Shown here piece after piece: positions 24,783-34,215 of a stretch of DNA of 64,000 bases; the first letter of the stretch is position 1; every line of letters begins with the position of its first letter. The notes beneath the pieces were generated by a model that was given only the letters and a program-made list of their open reading frames with translations, made no database searches and was not told the DNA's origin. A program made the translations under genes and the position numbers. Source of the stretch: Planctomycetota bacterium (GTDB lineage: Bacteria > Planctomycetota > Phycisphaerae > UBA1845); NCBI GenBank assembly GCA_024280855.1, contig JAJRPG010000084.1, positions 62,001-126,000 on the forward strand, given 5' to 3'.

Positions 24783-24819
24783 AAGCCCGGATGTCATTTG
24801 CGACGTCCGGGCTTTTTTT
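24783..24819 (+). terminator. Intrinsic terminator of the hemoglobin gene
   Basis: AAGCCCGGA (24783-24791) pairs perfectly with TCCGGGCTT (24806-24814) over nine bases, followed by a run of seven Ts. The preceding A-run means it may also act, more weakly, for the convergent pgpA transcript. Confidence 0.9.
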
Positions 24820-24876
24820 GATATCATTTACGAGTTGTCAGTTGAAGAAATAAGTGGCCGTGTCCTCGACTACTTC

Positions 24877-25368
24877 TTATAGCCCGACCCAAGTCGGAAT
24901 AAAATGTATGACGGCATGAAGAATGCCGCATGTGTACAAGCCAGCCATAATATCGTCTCCGACCACGCCCCAGCCACCAGGCCAACGCTGTTCGATCAAG
25001 TTCGCAGGCGGAATTTTAGCAATGTCGATGGCCCGTTCCACCAAAAACGCGATCAGGGCTAATTGCCAGGTAAAGGGGACCGCTACGATGGCCACCCAGA
25101 AACCGGCTAATTCATCCCACACCAGTTTTCGACTGTCCTTCTCACCAAGAATGCGGTCGCCAACGTCGTGGAGTGCGATTGACGCTGCGGTGAAGATAAA
25201 CACGAAGACCAGATAGGGTATCAGCGGCGGCTCATACTTATCCACAAGCCAGAAAAAAGGGATACCAGCTACGGCAACTGTTACCGTGCCAGATGCGGGC
25301 ATGTGGCCTAGCGGTCCCAAAGAGCCGATACGAAGCAGAAATTTATGTCGAAAAGGAAGTTTACTCAT
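24877..25368 (-). CDS. pgpA: Phosphatidylglycerophosphatase A
   Basis: PgpA removes the phosphate from phosphatidylglycerophosphate to make phosphatidylglycerol in the inner membrane. The 163-residue protein has the family opening GSLGPLGHMPASGT, the metal-site helix GEKDSRKLVWDELAGF and IDIAKIPPANLIEQRWPGG. The last part is VVGDDIMAG, with the conserved Asp pair. Three to four membrane helices are predicted. Length is typical. It is a single gene, convergent with the hemoglobin gene. Confidence 0.92.
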   Translation of the reverse strand: MSKLPFRHKFLLRIGSLGPLGHMPASGTVTVAVAGIPFFWLVDKYEPPLIPYLVFVFIFTAASIALHDVGDRILGEKDSRKLVWDELAGFWVAIVAVPFTWQLALIAFLVERAIDIAKIPPANLIEQRWPGGWGVVGDDIMAGLYTCGILHAVIHFIPTWVGL

Positions 25369-25766
25369 AGGTCTACATTATTCATAACATACGAGCCGAG
25401 GCAAATTCGTGTCTTTGTTTCTTGCCGGTCACAAACATGTACCGAACTAGTGATAAGAATTCGGTCGTTTCGTGATTTTCAATGCTGGCGATAACGAGGG
25501 GGATAAGTGGCCAAGCTGAATAAGGATGGTCAGGGGCGTCTTATAGCCGTAACGTCGAAGTAACATAACTGCGGCATGCTTGAAATGTCTTGTGTTTGGA
25601 TGGTATAACCAACGATGGGTAGTCGTGCGTGCGGGCTAATCCCCGCGTCGGTATTCAGGTCGGCGTAAAATATGAAGCGTACCATTCGGCATTGATGTCG
25701 CGGTAATAGTTTATGAATCTAAATGTGTGTGAGCCAGTTTGTTTTCGAGAGAGGAACGGTATCGTC
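25369..25766. other. Divergent intergenic region
   Basis: About 400 bases separate pgpA from the DUF1573/thioredoxin gene. Apart from the GAGAGGA ribosome site at about 25747-25753, no signal was identified. Confidence 0.3.
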
Positions 25767-28385
25767 ATGAAGAGACGTGGAATGAATCGAACGATCAATG
25801 TGGAGCGTCAAGCCCGATGGGTAACGACGCTTCTAACGCCAGTTATGGTGGGTGTCCTTTGCCTTGGTGCTTATGCCAAGCCGCCAAGACCCGAAATTGC
25901 CCCAACACCATCCACAAACAAGGTGTCGGTGAAAAAAACTGCACCTTCTGCAATGAAAGGTGCTTCTGGTTCTACACCGAAAATTGTTTGCGACGAGGCA
26001 ACGCACAGTTTTGGTGAAACATGGATGGGGCCTAAGTTGTCGCACACCTACACCATCCGCAATGACGGAAAAGAAGCTTTGGTTATCACCAAGGTTAAGC
26101 CTTCATGTGGATGCACGAAAGCTGGGGCCCACCCTGCTTCTATTCCTCCGGGTGAGTCTGGAGAGTTTTCATTTTCCGTCGATAGTAAAAAATTGCGTGG
26201 ACGCTTTCAAAAGACTGTGACCATTTCCAGCAATGACCCTGAAACCCCCAATTTGCGTCTCACGCTAGCTGGAATTGTAAAGCGTTACGTCGATGTTCTG
26301 CCGGGCAATGCGACCTTCGGAAAAGTTTCGCTTTCCGAGCCTCAAGAACGAATTTTGAAAATTACCAACAATACAGAAAATCCTCTAGAGCTTAAAGTAT
26401 CTAAGAAAGTGGACGGTCCTTTTACGTTTGATTTGGTTGAAAAGGAAAAAGGTAAGAGCTTTGAGCTGAAAATCAAAATTACGCCACCATATAGCCCAGG
26501 TCGAATTCGTGGTAAGATTGAATTAACGACGAATATTGATGGACAGCCATCTATTCCAGTCAATGCACACGCGACAGTTCCAGAACGACTCGATGTTCAA
26601 CCATCGCAAGTTGTGATTGATCCTAATCGTCCTACGAAAAATGTTACTTCACGCCCAATTCGTTTGACCAACTATGGGGCCAGTAGTGTAAAAGTACTGG
26701 AAGCCACTTCGACTGACCCAAAAATCAAAGTTGCGCTCAATGAGCGAACACCAGGTAGAGCGTATACTATTACGCTCGATATGCCTGCAGGATATAAGCC
26801 GTCAGACGCTGGTGCTAAAATTGTTCTCAAAACAGATGACAAAGAAAAGCCAGAAATTATTATTCCGGTTACATTACGAAAAGCTCCAAAGCAACTAGAT
26901 GCTAGAGCCAATAATAAGCCACGTCGTCCTGCTGAACAAATGGTGGGGAAGGCCATTCCGAGTTTTTCCTTAACGACAACTGCTGGCAAACCACTTTCAA
27001 ACATTACCGCAAAAGAACAAGTGACTGTACTCGACTTTTTCGCCGTGAACTGTGGCTTCTGCAAGAAGCAGATTCCTCGTTTGGAAACAGTTCGCAAAAA
27101 GTATGAGGCTAAGGGCGTGCGTTTTGTGACGGTCAGTCAAACCATGCGTAAGCCTTTCACTGATGAAGAAACTAAGGCCAAGGTGAATGGCCTTGGTTTC
27201 AAAGGCGAATTAGCCATTGACAGTGCCAATACTGTTGGCCCATTATTCAAAGCAACCAGCTATCCCACAATGGTTGTTCTCGGCAAAAAAGGCAAAGTTG
27301 GTGCGGTGAACGTCGGAAATATTGGCGACTTGGAATCTCGTTTAGCGAGCCAGTTGGACGCACTACTAGCGGGTAAGGAAGTCCCGACTCTCGCTGCAGC
27401 ACCAGCCAGAAAACCTCAGCCTAAAAGGCAATCGCCAGATGATTTGGTGGGCAAATTCACGCCGAAATTTAGTTTGTCAACCACAAGCGGTAAGGCTTTA
27501 ACAACAGCCACGTCGAAAGAGCAGATTACTGTGCTGGACTTCTTTGCCGTAAACTGTGGCTTTTGTAAGAAGCAACTACCACGCGTTGAGCAAATTCGTA
27601 AAGAGTACGAAAGCAAGGGTGTTAGGTTCGTGGCTGTTGGGCAGACCATGCGTAAGCCGTATACCGTTGAGCAAACTCAAGCCAAACTAGACGAGTGTGG
27701 CTTCAAGGGTGAATTAGCCATGAACCCAGATAACTCGGTTGGTCGTACGTTTAATGCGAGCGGATTCCCAACGATGGTTATCCTTGGAAAAGATGGCAAA
27801 GTCGCCGCAGCTAATGTCGGAAACCTTGGTGATCTTGAAAAGCGTATGAAGGCCCAACTGGATGCTTTGATTGCTGGTAAACCAATGCCGAAGTTTGCCT
27901 CTGCTAAGCCTAGTGGCGGTGGTCAACGACCTGCGATGGCCCTAGTTGGTAAGCCTTCGCCGACTTTCGACATCAAGACCAAAGATGGAAAAATGGTGTC
28001 TAATGACGAGTTTGCAAAGCATGCAGCTACAGTACTCAATTTTATTGCACCAAACTGTGGCTTCTGCAAACGCCAGGTTCCAAATGTCGAAAAAGTTCGT
28101 GCAGAGTATGAGGCCAAGGGCATTCGCTTTGTGAACATCGCTCTGACTATGCGTAAAGAGTACTCTCTCGAAGATGCCTTTAACGTTTATAAAGGAATCG
28201 GGTCTAATCTTGAATTCGCCCACGATCCGAAAAACATTGTCGGTGGCAAGTTCAAAGCCGTGAGCTTCCCAACCATGATCGTGGTTGGAAAGGACGGCAA
28301 AATCGCCCACGTCAATATCGGTGCCAAGAAGGACATGGTTGAATTGCTCAAAGGGCAACTCAATGGCCTGATGAAGAAAGGGTAG
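25767..28385 (+). CDS. DUF1573 protein with three tandem thioredoxin-like domains
   Basis: This 872-residue exported protein begins with a signal peptide (WVTTLLTPVMVGVLCLGAYA). ATG at 25767 is chosen because GAGAGGA lies upstream; an in-frame ATG at 25713 lacks one. Residues about 60-160 form a DUF1573 domain (CDEATHSFGETWMGP, then VKPSCGCTKAG). Ig-like beta regions follow to about residue 370. Three TlpA-like domains come next, each about 140 residues and each with a CGFC active site (NCGFCKKQ, NCGFCKKQ, NCGFCKRQ). The first two are close copies, and the third is more diverged. CGFC is unusual, since TlpA proteins mostly have CxPC. A periplasmic thiol-disulfide role is likely; the target is unknown. 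Confidence 0.85.
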   Translation: MKRRGMNRTINVERQARWVTTLLTPVMVGVLCLGAYAKPPRPEIAPTPSTNKVSVKKTAPSAMKGASGSTPKIVCDEATHSFGETWMGPKLSHTYTIRNDGKEALVITKVKPSCGCTKAGAHPASIPPGESGEFSFSVDSKKLRGRFQKTVTISSNDPETPNLRLTLAGIVKRYVDVLPGNATFGKVSLSEPQERILKITNNTENPLELKVSKKVDGPFTFDLVEKEKGKSFELKIKITPPYSPGRIRGKIELTTNIDGQPSIPVNAHATVPERLDVQPSQVVIDPNRPTKNVTSRPIRLTNYGASSVKVLEATSTDPKIKVALNERTPGRAYTITLDMPAGYKPSDAGAKIVLKTDDKEKPEIIIPVTLRKAPKQLDARANNKPRRPAEQMVGKAIPSFSLTTTAGKPLSNITAKEQVTVLDFFAVNCGFCKKQIPRLETVRKKYEAKGVRFVTVSQTMRKPFTDEETKAKVNGLGFKGELAIDSANTVGPLFKATSYPTMVVLGKKGKVGAVNVGNIGDLESRLASQLDALLAGKEVPTLAAAPARKPQPKRQSPDDLVGKFTPKFSLSTTSGKALTTATSKEQITVLDFFAVNCGFCKKQLPRVEQIRKEYESKGVRFVAVGQTMRKPYTVEQTQAKLDECGFKGELAMNPDNSVGRTFNASGFPTMVILGKDGKVAAANVGNLGDLEKRMKAQLDALIAGKPMPKFASAKPSGGGQRPAMALVGKPSPTFDIKTKDGKMVSNDEFAKHAATVLNFIAPNCGFCKRQVPNVEKVRAEYEAKGIRFVNIALTMRKEYSLEDAFNVYKGIGSNLEFAHDPKNIVGGKFKAVSFPTMIVVGKDGKIAHVNIGAKKDMVELLKGQLNGLMKKG

Positions 28386-28441
28386 AACTATTGGTGATAG
28401 CATAGCCTTGAGTACGAACGGCTATGCGTGATATACTTTCG

Positions 28442-28482
28442 GGGTTCTGCTTCGCCACCGTGCGAGGCAGAACCCTTTTTTT
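28442..28482 (+). terminator. Intrinsic terminator of the triple-thioredoxin gene
   Basis: GGGTTCTG (28442-28449) pairs with CAGAACCC (28468-28475), and the inner bases TTCGC and GCGAG extend the stem. Seven Ts follow. Confidence 0.9.
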
Positions 28483-28533
28483 ATTGACGAACGAGTGCTG
28501 CGGGGCGTAACAATAAAAAAAGCGGCGATTGGC

Positions 28534-30120
28534 TTATCGATTTGTACCACGAAAAATTCGCGCACGTTGATTCACCTCGACGAAGCGTGGTGGCTCTTTG
28601 GCATTGAGCAGGTCTCTCGCTGTGCAGTAAGCTAACTCCGCGATGAACGCGACGCCATCCGCATGAATCTTTTCTATATCATCGCCAGGTTGGTGATAGT
28701 CCTCGTGTATGCCTGTGAAAAAGAACAGGGCTGGTATGCCGCCTTTGTAAAAAGACGCATGGTCACTTGGGCCTAAAGCGCTAGGCTCTTTGATGTAATC
28801 AATCGACAACCGGTCTGCATGTCGATCAACAATGCCTTCAAAGCTTTCGCCAGTCCCCAAGCCGTGAACTGCCAGTTTATTCATATCGCTGAATTGATCG
28901 AGACGGCCGATCATATCCAGATTTATCATAGCCATCGTGTGATCGAGTGGGAATATGGGATGATCTACATAGTGAGCGCTACCTAACAATCCAAGCTCCT
29001 CGCCTGAAAATGCCATGAAAACAAGGTTGCGTCGCCGCGTGCGCTGTTTGGAAAACGCATGAGCCATTTCAATAACCGCAGCGGTGCCAGACGCATTATC
29101 ATCTGCGCCGTTATAGATTTCGCCGTGTTTTTTTCCTAAATGATCGTAGTGGGCGCCGATGACTAGATATTCCTCGCTATCAATCGTCGCGGGCAATAGG
29201 CCGATTACATTGCGTGCAGAGATTGCGTCGTTGGCAAGTTCTACTCGCCCACGAATTGTTACACCCGCCAGCACCCTGGAGTGTGGCTCCTCATGTTCAT
29301 CGATGCCCACTTGAAGATCAATGATGTTTTTAATCGAGCCAGCTGCAAGCAACGCATCCGCTACTGTTCTCTTGATTTGCATTACCGGGATTTTCCCTCC
29401 GCCACGAGACTGGCGAAATGAGATAAGGTCGTCACTATCCAGGGAGTCTGGTTGCTGGTTGACGATAAGAACCGCTGATGCACCATGCTTGATGGCATTA
29501 GAGATTTTTCTCCGAAACGTCGCATGTCTGCTATGTCTTCCAGATTCGCTTGTCCAGGACTCAGGTTCTCGTCGTAGCATGAGTGCGATTTCCCCGTCCA
29601 CATTCACGCCTGCGTAGTCATCGTATTGGCGGTCGATGTCTGTAATCCCATAACCAACAAACACGCACCCAGCGTTAAATGAATCAGCCGCCGACATGCT
29701 CAATGCAGTGAAATCCTCATCAAGCTTAAAGATGTCTGTGCTTCCCTCAATCGAAAAGGTTGTCCCCTGTTCGATGTCAGTGAATTGATTGATAGTGAAT
29801 GGCTGAAAGTAAGTATGGGCGTCTCCAACTGGTATTAGCCCACTGCTCGCGAAACGCTCGGCTATATATTCTGCTGCGAGGTCAATGCCGCGTTCGCCTG
29901 TTCCTCGACCTTCCAATTCATCTGACGCAAGCATATTTATGTGGTCCATCATGTCGTCAGGATGGATATGTAGCCCATGAATCTTTCGTAGTTCAGTAGT
30001 TGGTTGGGCTTGTGTGGATTGAATCCTCGATCCAGCCCAAGGAGCGCATGAGGTCGTCGTAGTGAAGCAAGTTGCTGCTAACAGGAAATAAACTTGTGTA
30101 GTGAATTCGCGGCGGCGCAT
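28534..30120 (-). CDS. M28-family zinc aminopeptidase with PA domain, exported
   Basis: The 528-residue enzyme is a predicted exported metallopeptidase. A twin-metal M28 site is complete: IGAHYDHLG, NGADDNASG, FSGEELGLLGS, NLDMIGR and PSDHASF supply the metal ligands and the catalytic Glu. The first part (about residues 60-110) holds the M28 N-terminal helix pair, and a PA-type insertion runs from about 150 to 290. The N-terminus has a signal sequence, and Cys25 in TTTSC might be lipidated, but the residue at -3 is a poor fit, so type I cleavage is also possible. The ribosome site GAGGAGATC precedes the ATG. Substrate is unknown. Confidence 0.88.
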   Translation of the reverse strand: MRRREFTTQVYFLLAATCFTTTTSCAPWAGSRIQSTQAQPTTELRKIHGLHIHPDDMMDHINMLASDELEGRGTGERGIDLAAEYIAERFASSGLIPVGDAHTYFQPFTINQFTDIEQGTTFSIEGSTDIFKLDEDFTALSMSAADSFNAGCVFVGYGITDIDRQYDDYAGVNVDGEIALMLRREPESWTSESGRHSRHATFRRKISNAIKHGASAVLIVNQQPDSLDSDDLISFRQSRGGGKIPVMQIKRTVADALLAAGSIKNIIDLQVGIDEHEEPHSRVLAGVTIRGRVELANDAISARNVIGLLPATIDSEEYLVIGAHYDHLGKKHGEIYNGADDNASGTAAVIEMAHAFSKQRTRRRNLVFMAFSGEELGLLGSAHYVDHPIFPLDHTMAMINLDMIGRLDQFSDMNKLAVHGLGTGESFEGIVDRHADRLSIDYIKEPSALGPSDHASFYKGGIPALFFFTGIHEDYHQPGDDIEKIHADGVAFIAELAYCTARDLLNAKEPPRFVEVNQRARIFRGTNR

Positions 30121-30295
30121 AAGTGATCTCCTCGGTAATGATTAGTCATACCAATAAACCTGCTGCGGCTTGTGGTCCAATTATACTAACTCATAATGCC
30201 TGCTATTCTCATGCGTCAGGACAAGATTCGACAAGGTTGGCTTAATTACATTTTGGTGTTGGGTGAAACGAAAGCGGGGAGGTCGATTGATTATT

Positions 30296-30338
30296 AGGCC
30301 TACGCGCTTGAATTATTGACCAGTGCGCGCGTAGGCCT
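30296..30338 (-). other. Strong stem-loop downstream of smc
   Basis: AGGCCTACGCGC (30296-30307) pairs with GCGCGTAGGCCT (30327-30338), a perfect 12-base stem with a 19-base loop, 15 bases past the smc stop. No T-run follows, so it may end or protect the smc transcript without being a standard intrinsic terminator. Confidence 0.5.
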
Positions 30339-30352
30339 GTGATTCGCATTGC

Positions 30353-33300
30353 CTAAGCCACACGCTGCTGGTCGAGATCAACACTGACACGCGTAGAGAC
30401 ACCAGGCTCTTGCATGGTAATGCCGTAGAGTCTGTCACCAATGTTCATAGTCCACTTAGAGTGTGTGATGACAATGAATTGAGATTCCGAAGCAAACTCC
30501 TGCACGATGCGATTAAACCGATCATTGTTAGCCTCATCCAGCGCAGCGTCCACCTCGTCGAGGATGGTAAACGGTGCGGGCCGGGTTTTGAATATGCTCA
30601 TTAATAGTGCGATGGCTGTCATAGACTTTTCGCCACCCGACATGAGTGAAATCGCCTGCAAATCTTTTCCAGGAGGCTGGGCCACAATTTCAATGCCGCA
30701 TTCCAAGATGTCTTCAGAATCTTCAAGTATGATATCCGCTCGGCCACCACCGAATAGCTTGCGGAACATCGTGCGGAAGTGGTCTCGAATCTCAACAAAT
30801 GCCGTTCTGAATCGTTCCACGGATTCCTTGTTGAGCTTCTCGATTAGCAATTCGAGTTGTCGTTGGGATTCTGCTAAGTCGTCATGCTGGGTCTTGAGGA
30901 ATCCGTGACGCTGTTCCAACTCGTCCAGTTCATTGATCGCATCCAGATTCACATTTCCCAGACGGGACATCTTCCCTCGAAGCTCGTCGATCTCTTTTTC
31001 GACCGCTTCCCAGTCCTGATCTTCATGTTGATAAGTAGAGTACATTTCAACTAAGTCAACTTCGATTTCTTCCAGCGTTCGATGGATTAGTTCATCCCGG
31101 CGAACCTTGCACTCGGCTAATGACACATCCAAATTATGTGATCGCTGCTCTACTGTCGTCAGCGTAGTTCGGGCTGTCTTCACTGCTTGTGAGAGGCCAT
31201 CAAGCTGCGTTCTAATTTGCTCTCGTTGGCCGCGAAGTGCGCTGGCCTGTTCTGTTCCCTCGGAAATTTCACTGGCTAGGGAGGCCAGCTTGTCCGTTCC
31301 CTCTTGGATGGAATTCTGAGCTTCTTCAATCCGCTGCTGACACTGCGAGATGTCATGCTCAGCCGTGGTGATGAGCGTCTGTGAATCACGCAGGGCACGC
31401 TGATAAGCATTCACCTGTGCAGCAGTCGCCGACCGTTTCTCCGAAAGCTGGCCAATTTCAACGCGCGTTTGCGTTAATTCTTCTTGGGCTGAGCTTCGTT
31501 TTTCTGTTAAAGTATCTATGCGATCTTCATGCGTAAGAACCTGCTGTTCACGACTCGCGCTTTCCTCTTCTATCGAAGTTAGTGATAGAGTATATTCTTC
31601 ACACCGCTTCAAGATTTCCTGGATTTCTTTTTCAAGCAGAAGCTGCTCCTGAGCAATCAAAGGTTGCTCATTCATGTAGCGTTCAATCGTTTCCGTTACT
31701 GTTTGGTTCGCGGCGTTGATTTCTACTTTTTCAGTGTTGGAAGCGTAAATCGCGTCGCGCAATTCTTGTTGTGCTGCGTCAAGATCATCCGCTTGAATCT
31801 GCGTTTGGGCTAATTGTTGTGTGAATGATTCGATTTGCTGGTCTACGCCAACGAGTTGTGCGGCTATTTCACGAATTTCACTTTTACGTGAGATCAATCC
31901 GGAGTTTGATCCGGTGAACCCCATCGCCATTCGGCCATCAGCCTCAATGAGTTCGCCTTGTTTTGTGACAAAGCGATGCCCCGACAAGTTTTGGTCAGCC
32001 ATTCGCATCGCGTCTGAAATAGTTTCTACGACAATCGTTTTACCCAGCAGATGGCGAGCGAGAGGGCGGTAAACTTCTTCGCAAGTAATCAAATCACTCG
32101 CCCTAGCCACGAAACCAGGCTGATCGCTAAAATCCCGTTCGTTGACGACTGGTGGCAACTTGTCCAGGCAGATGGCATGGATTCGGCTAGGCAGTTCGCC
32201 AAGTGTTTGAACAAACCCTAGAAAATCTTCTCCATGATCAGCGACGATATATTGATCTGCCGAATCAAGCGCGGCTTCCAATATTTGTGCATTGATCGCG
32301 TCCGCTTCAAAAATATCAGCCACTAACCCAACGGTAGTGGATTGAGTTCGTGCCTCGTCGCTTTCCTGGACAATACCTAAGATTTTACGCACGCCCGCAC
32401 CCACGCCGTCAAGCTTGTTGTCAAGGTCGCGAAGCAAATCCAGTCGAGACTGCGAAGCGCTGCGATATTCCTTCGTCGAAGCCAGCTCGTCTACAAGCTT
32501 TTGCTGCTCCGTTCCCAATCGTGACGCTTCGTTTTTCTTGACGTCTAATTGTTGGGTCTTAGCTTCAGTCTCAGATTCAACAGCTTCAAGACGTTGTAGC
32601 AACTCAGCTTCTTGTCCACGCTGAATTTGCAAGTCAGTCTCAATTTCAGCATGACGGAGGGATAGCCGTTGTTTTTGGCTTTCTAGAGATTCACGCTGCG
32701 TCGTCAGGCGGACCAATTCGTTTCTCGTCTGAGCACCCTTACGCACCAAATCTATGATCCCAGCTTTTTCATCTTCTAGCGTGCGCTGCGCATCTGCAAA
32801 AGCCTGGGCTAGTTCGTGATCTTTCGCGTTAAGCGATTCAATATGGACGCGAAGTTCGTCGCCTCGGGTTTCTAGTGAAATAGCTGACTGCTGAGCTTCT
32901 TCAAGTCGCTTTGTCGTCTCTTGGCTACGATCCGTTTCGCTCGTCAGACGCTGCTGGGCACGTTCCCGAATCTGAGACTGTTCTTCCACCCGGTTATGCG
33001 CAGACGCTATTCGTTCTTCCATCGCATTCAAGCTGGACTGCGCATGAACAAGCCGGTTGTCCGTAGTGGCAATTTCCTCTGCGAGTCGATCCAAGCGAAT
33101 GGATAGTTGGCTACTCTCCGTTTCGTCATGATCGATGTCGGTATTGAGCTTGGTGGCTTCATCCGCAACCTCAGACACTTCTTTGTTCAGACGATTAACT
33201 TCCTGCGTGAAGCGATGATATTCCGCCATCGAGAAAGTGCTGCGCAGTTCGTTCAGCCGTTTTTCGTGTTCTTTGAATGTCCTGGCTCGGCCAGCTTGTA

Positions 33301-33919
33301 CCTTTACGCTGCGCAATTGTTTTTCAAGCTCTTGGATAATGTCTTCCACCCGCATCAAATTTTGCTGCGTGCGGCCAAGTTTTCTCTCGGCTTCTTTTCG
33401 GCGTGCTTTGTACCGACTAATCCCAGCCGCCTCTTCGAATATGATGCGACGGTCATGTGGGCTGCTTTGCAATAAGCTATCAACTTTTCCCTGCTCAATA
33501 ATCGAATAGGCATTGACACCCACGCCCGTATCAAGAAAAAGTTCGCGCACATCTTTCAAACGAGCGGGATCACCATTGACCAGATATTCGCTTTCGCCAG
33601 AGCGGTACAGCTTGCGCGTGATAGTCACTTCTTCCATGTCCGTCGGAAGGGTGTGATCTGCATTATCAAAGAGAAGGTCGATTTGCGCGACGCTGCTACT
33701 CTTGCGTGCGCTGGACCCGTTAAAAAGCATGTCAATCATCTGTCGCCCACGCAGCGAGCGGGCCGACTGTTCGCCGAGAACCCATTTGACCGCATCGACA
33801 AAATTACTCTTGCCGCATCCGTTAGGGCCAACGATACACGTGATGCCTGGACCGAAGTCGAAATCGACGCGGTCACAGAAACTTTTGAAGCCGTGAATGG
33901 TGAGTTTTTTTAGAAACAT
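30353..33919 (-). CDS. smc: Chromosome segregation protein SMC
   Basis: SMC dimers organise and segregate the chromosome, with ScpA and ScpB as partners. The 1,188-residue protein has the N-terminal Walker A GPNGCGKSNFVDAVKWVLG, two long coiled-coil arms, and a hinge around residues 510-640 (DGVGAGVRKILG and GFTGSNSGLISRKSEI lie in it). At the C-terminus are the ABC signature LMSGGEKSMTAIALL and Walker B PFTILDEVDAALDE. ATG at 33919 is chosen because GGGAGG lies 11 bases upstream; an upstream GTG at 33931 would be too close. A strong stem-loop follows the stop. scpA and scpB are not in the window. Confidence 0.97.
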   Translation of the reverse strand: MFLKKLTIHGFKSFCDRVDFDFGPGITCIVGPNGCGKSNFVDAVKWVLGEQSARSLRGRQMIDMLFNGSSARKSSSVAQIDLLFDNADHTLPTDMEEVTITRKLYRSGESEYLVNGDPARLKDVRELFLDTGVGVNAYSIIEQGKVDSLLQSSPHDRRIIFEEAAGISRYKARRKEAERKLGRTQQNLMRVEDIIQELEKQLRSVKVQAGRARTFKEHEKRLNELRSTFSMAEYHRFTQEVNRLNKEVSEVADEATKLNTDIDHDETESSQLSIRLDRLAEEIATTDNRLVHAQSSLNAMEERIASAHNRVEEQSQIRERAQQRLTSETDRSQETTKRLEEAQQSAISLETRGDELRVHIESLNAKDHELAQAFADAQRTLEDEKAGIIDLVRKGAQTRNELVRLTTQRESLESQKQRLSLRHAEIETDLQIQRGQEAELLQRLEAVESETEAKTQQLDVKKNEASRLGTEQQKLVDELASTKEYRSASQSRLDLLRDLDNKLDGVGAGVRKILGIVQESDEARTQSTTVGLVADIFEADAINAQILEAALDSADQYIVADHGEDFLGFVQTLGELPSRIHAICLDKLPPVVNERDFSDQPGFVARASDLITCEEVYRPLARHLLGKTIVVETISDAMRMADQNLSGHRFVTKQGELIEADGRMAMGFTGSNSGLISRKSEIREIAAQLVGVDQQIESFTQQLAQTQIQADDLDAAQQELRDAIYASNTEKVEINAANQTVTETIERYMNEQPLIAQEQLLLEKEIQEILKRCEEYTLSLTSIEEESASREQQVLTHEDRIDTLTEKRSSAQEELTQTRVEIGQLSEKRSATAAQVNAYQRALRDSQTLITTAEHDISQCQQRIEEAQNSIQEGTDKLASLASEISEGTEQASALRGQREQIRTQLDGLSQAVKTARTTLTTVEQRSHNLDVSLAECKVRRDELIHRTLEEIEVDLVEMYSTYQHEDQDWEAVEKEIDELRGKMSRLGNVNLDAINELDELEQRHGFLKTQHDDLAESQRQLELLIEKLNKESVERFRTAFVEIRDHFRTMFRKLFGGGRADIILEDSEDILECGIEIVAQPPGKDLQAISLMSGGEKSMTAIALLMSIFKTRPAPFTILDEVDAALDEANNDRFNRIVQEFASESQFIVITHSKWTMNIGDRLYGITMQEPGVSTRVSVDLDQQRVA

Positions 33920-34215
33920 AGGCGGTGGCACCTCCCTGTACCGTATAGCGTCGCCAATCCATTGGCTGAATTTAATTTAAGACTGACTTTCCTCACACCT
34001 CTGAACAAGTGCAAAGCGTACCATATACGACCAGCAAAGGCAAAGAGCAAATGGTTTTTTGCGAGAAATTGACGTCTTCAATGTGAAAAGGTGGCCAGTC
34101 AGAGCCGCTGGCGCAAGCCTGCGGGCCATAGGTCTTACACTGCCAGGCAAGAGACGCAATGGCAATCTTATAGCCATTAACGCCTGATGTTGCATGGTGC
34201 TACCGGCCTGTCACA

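Noticed and set aside
33977-34195. A 72-codon minus-strand frame between smc and the chain-length gene
   Set aside because: Composition and lack of a ribosome site suggest it is a chance frame.
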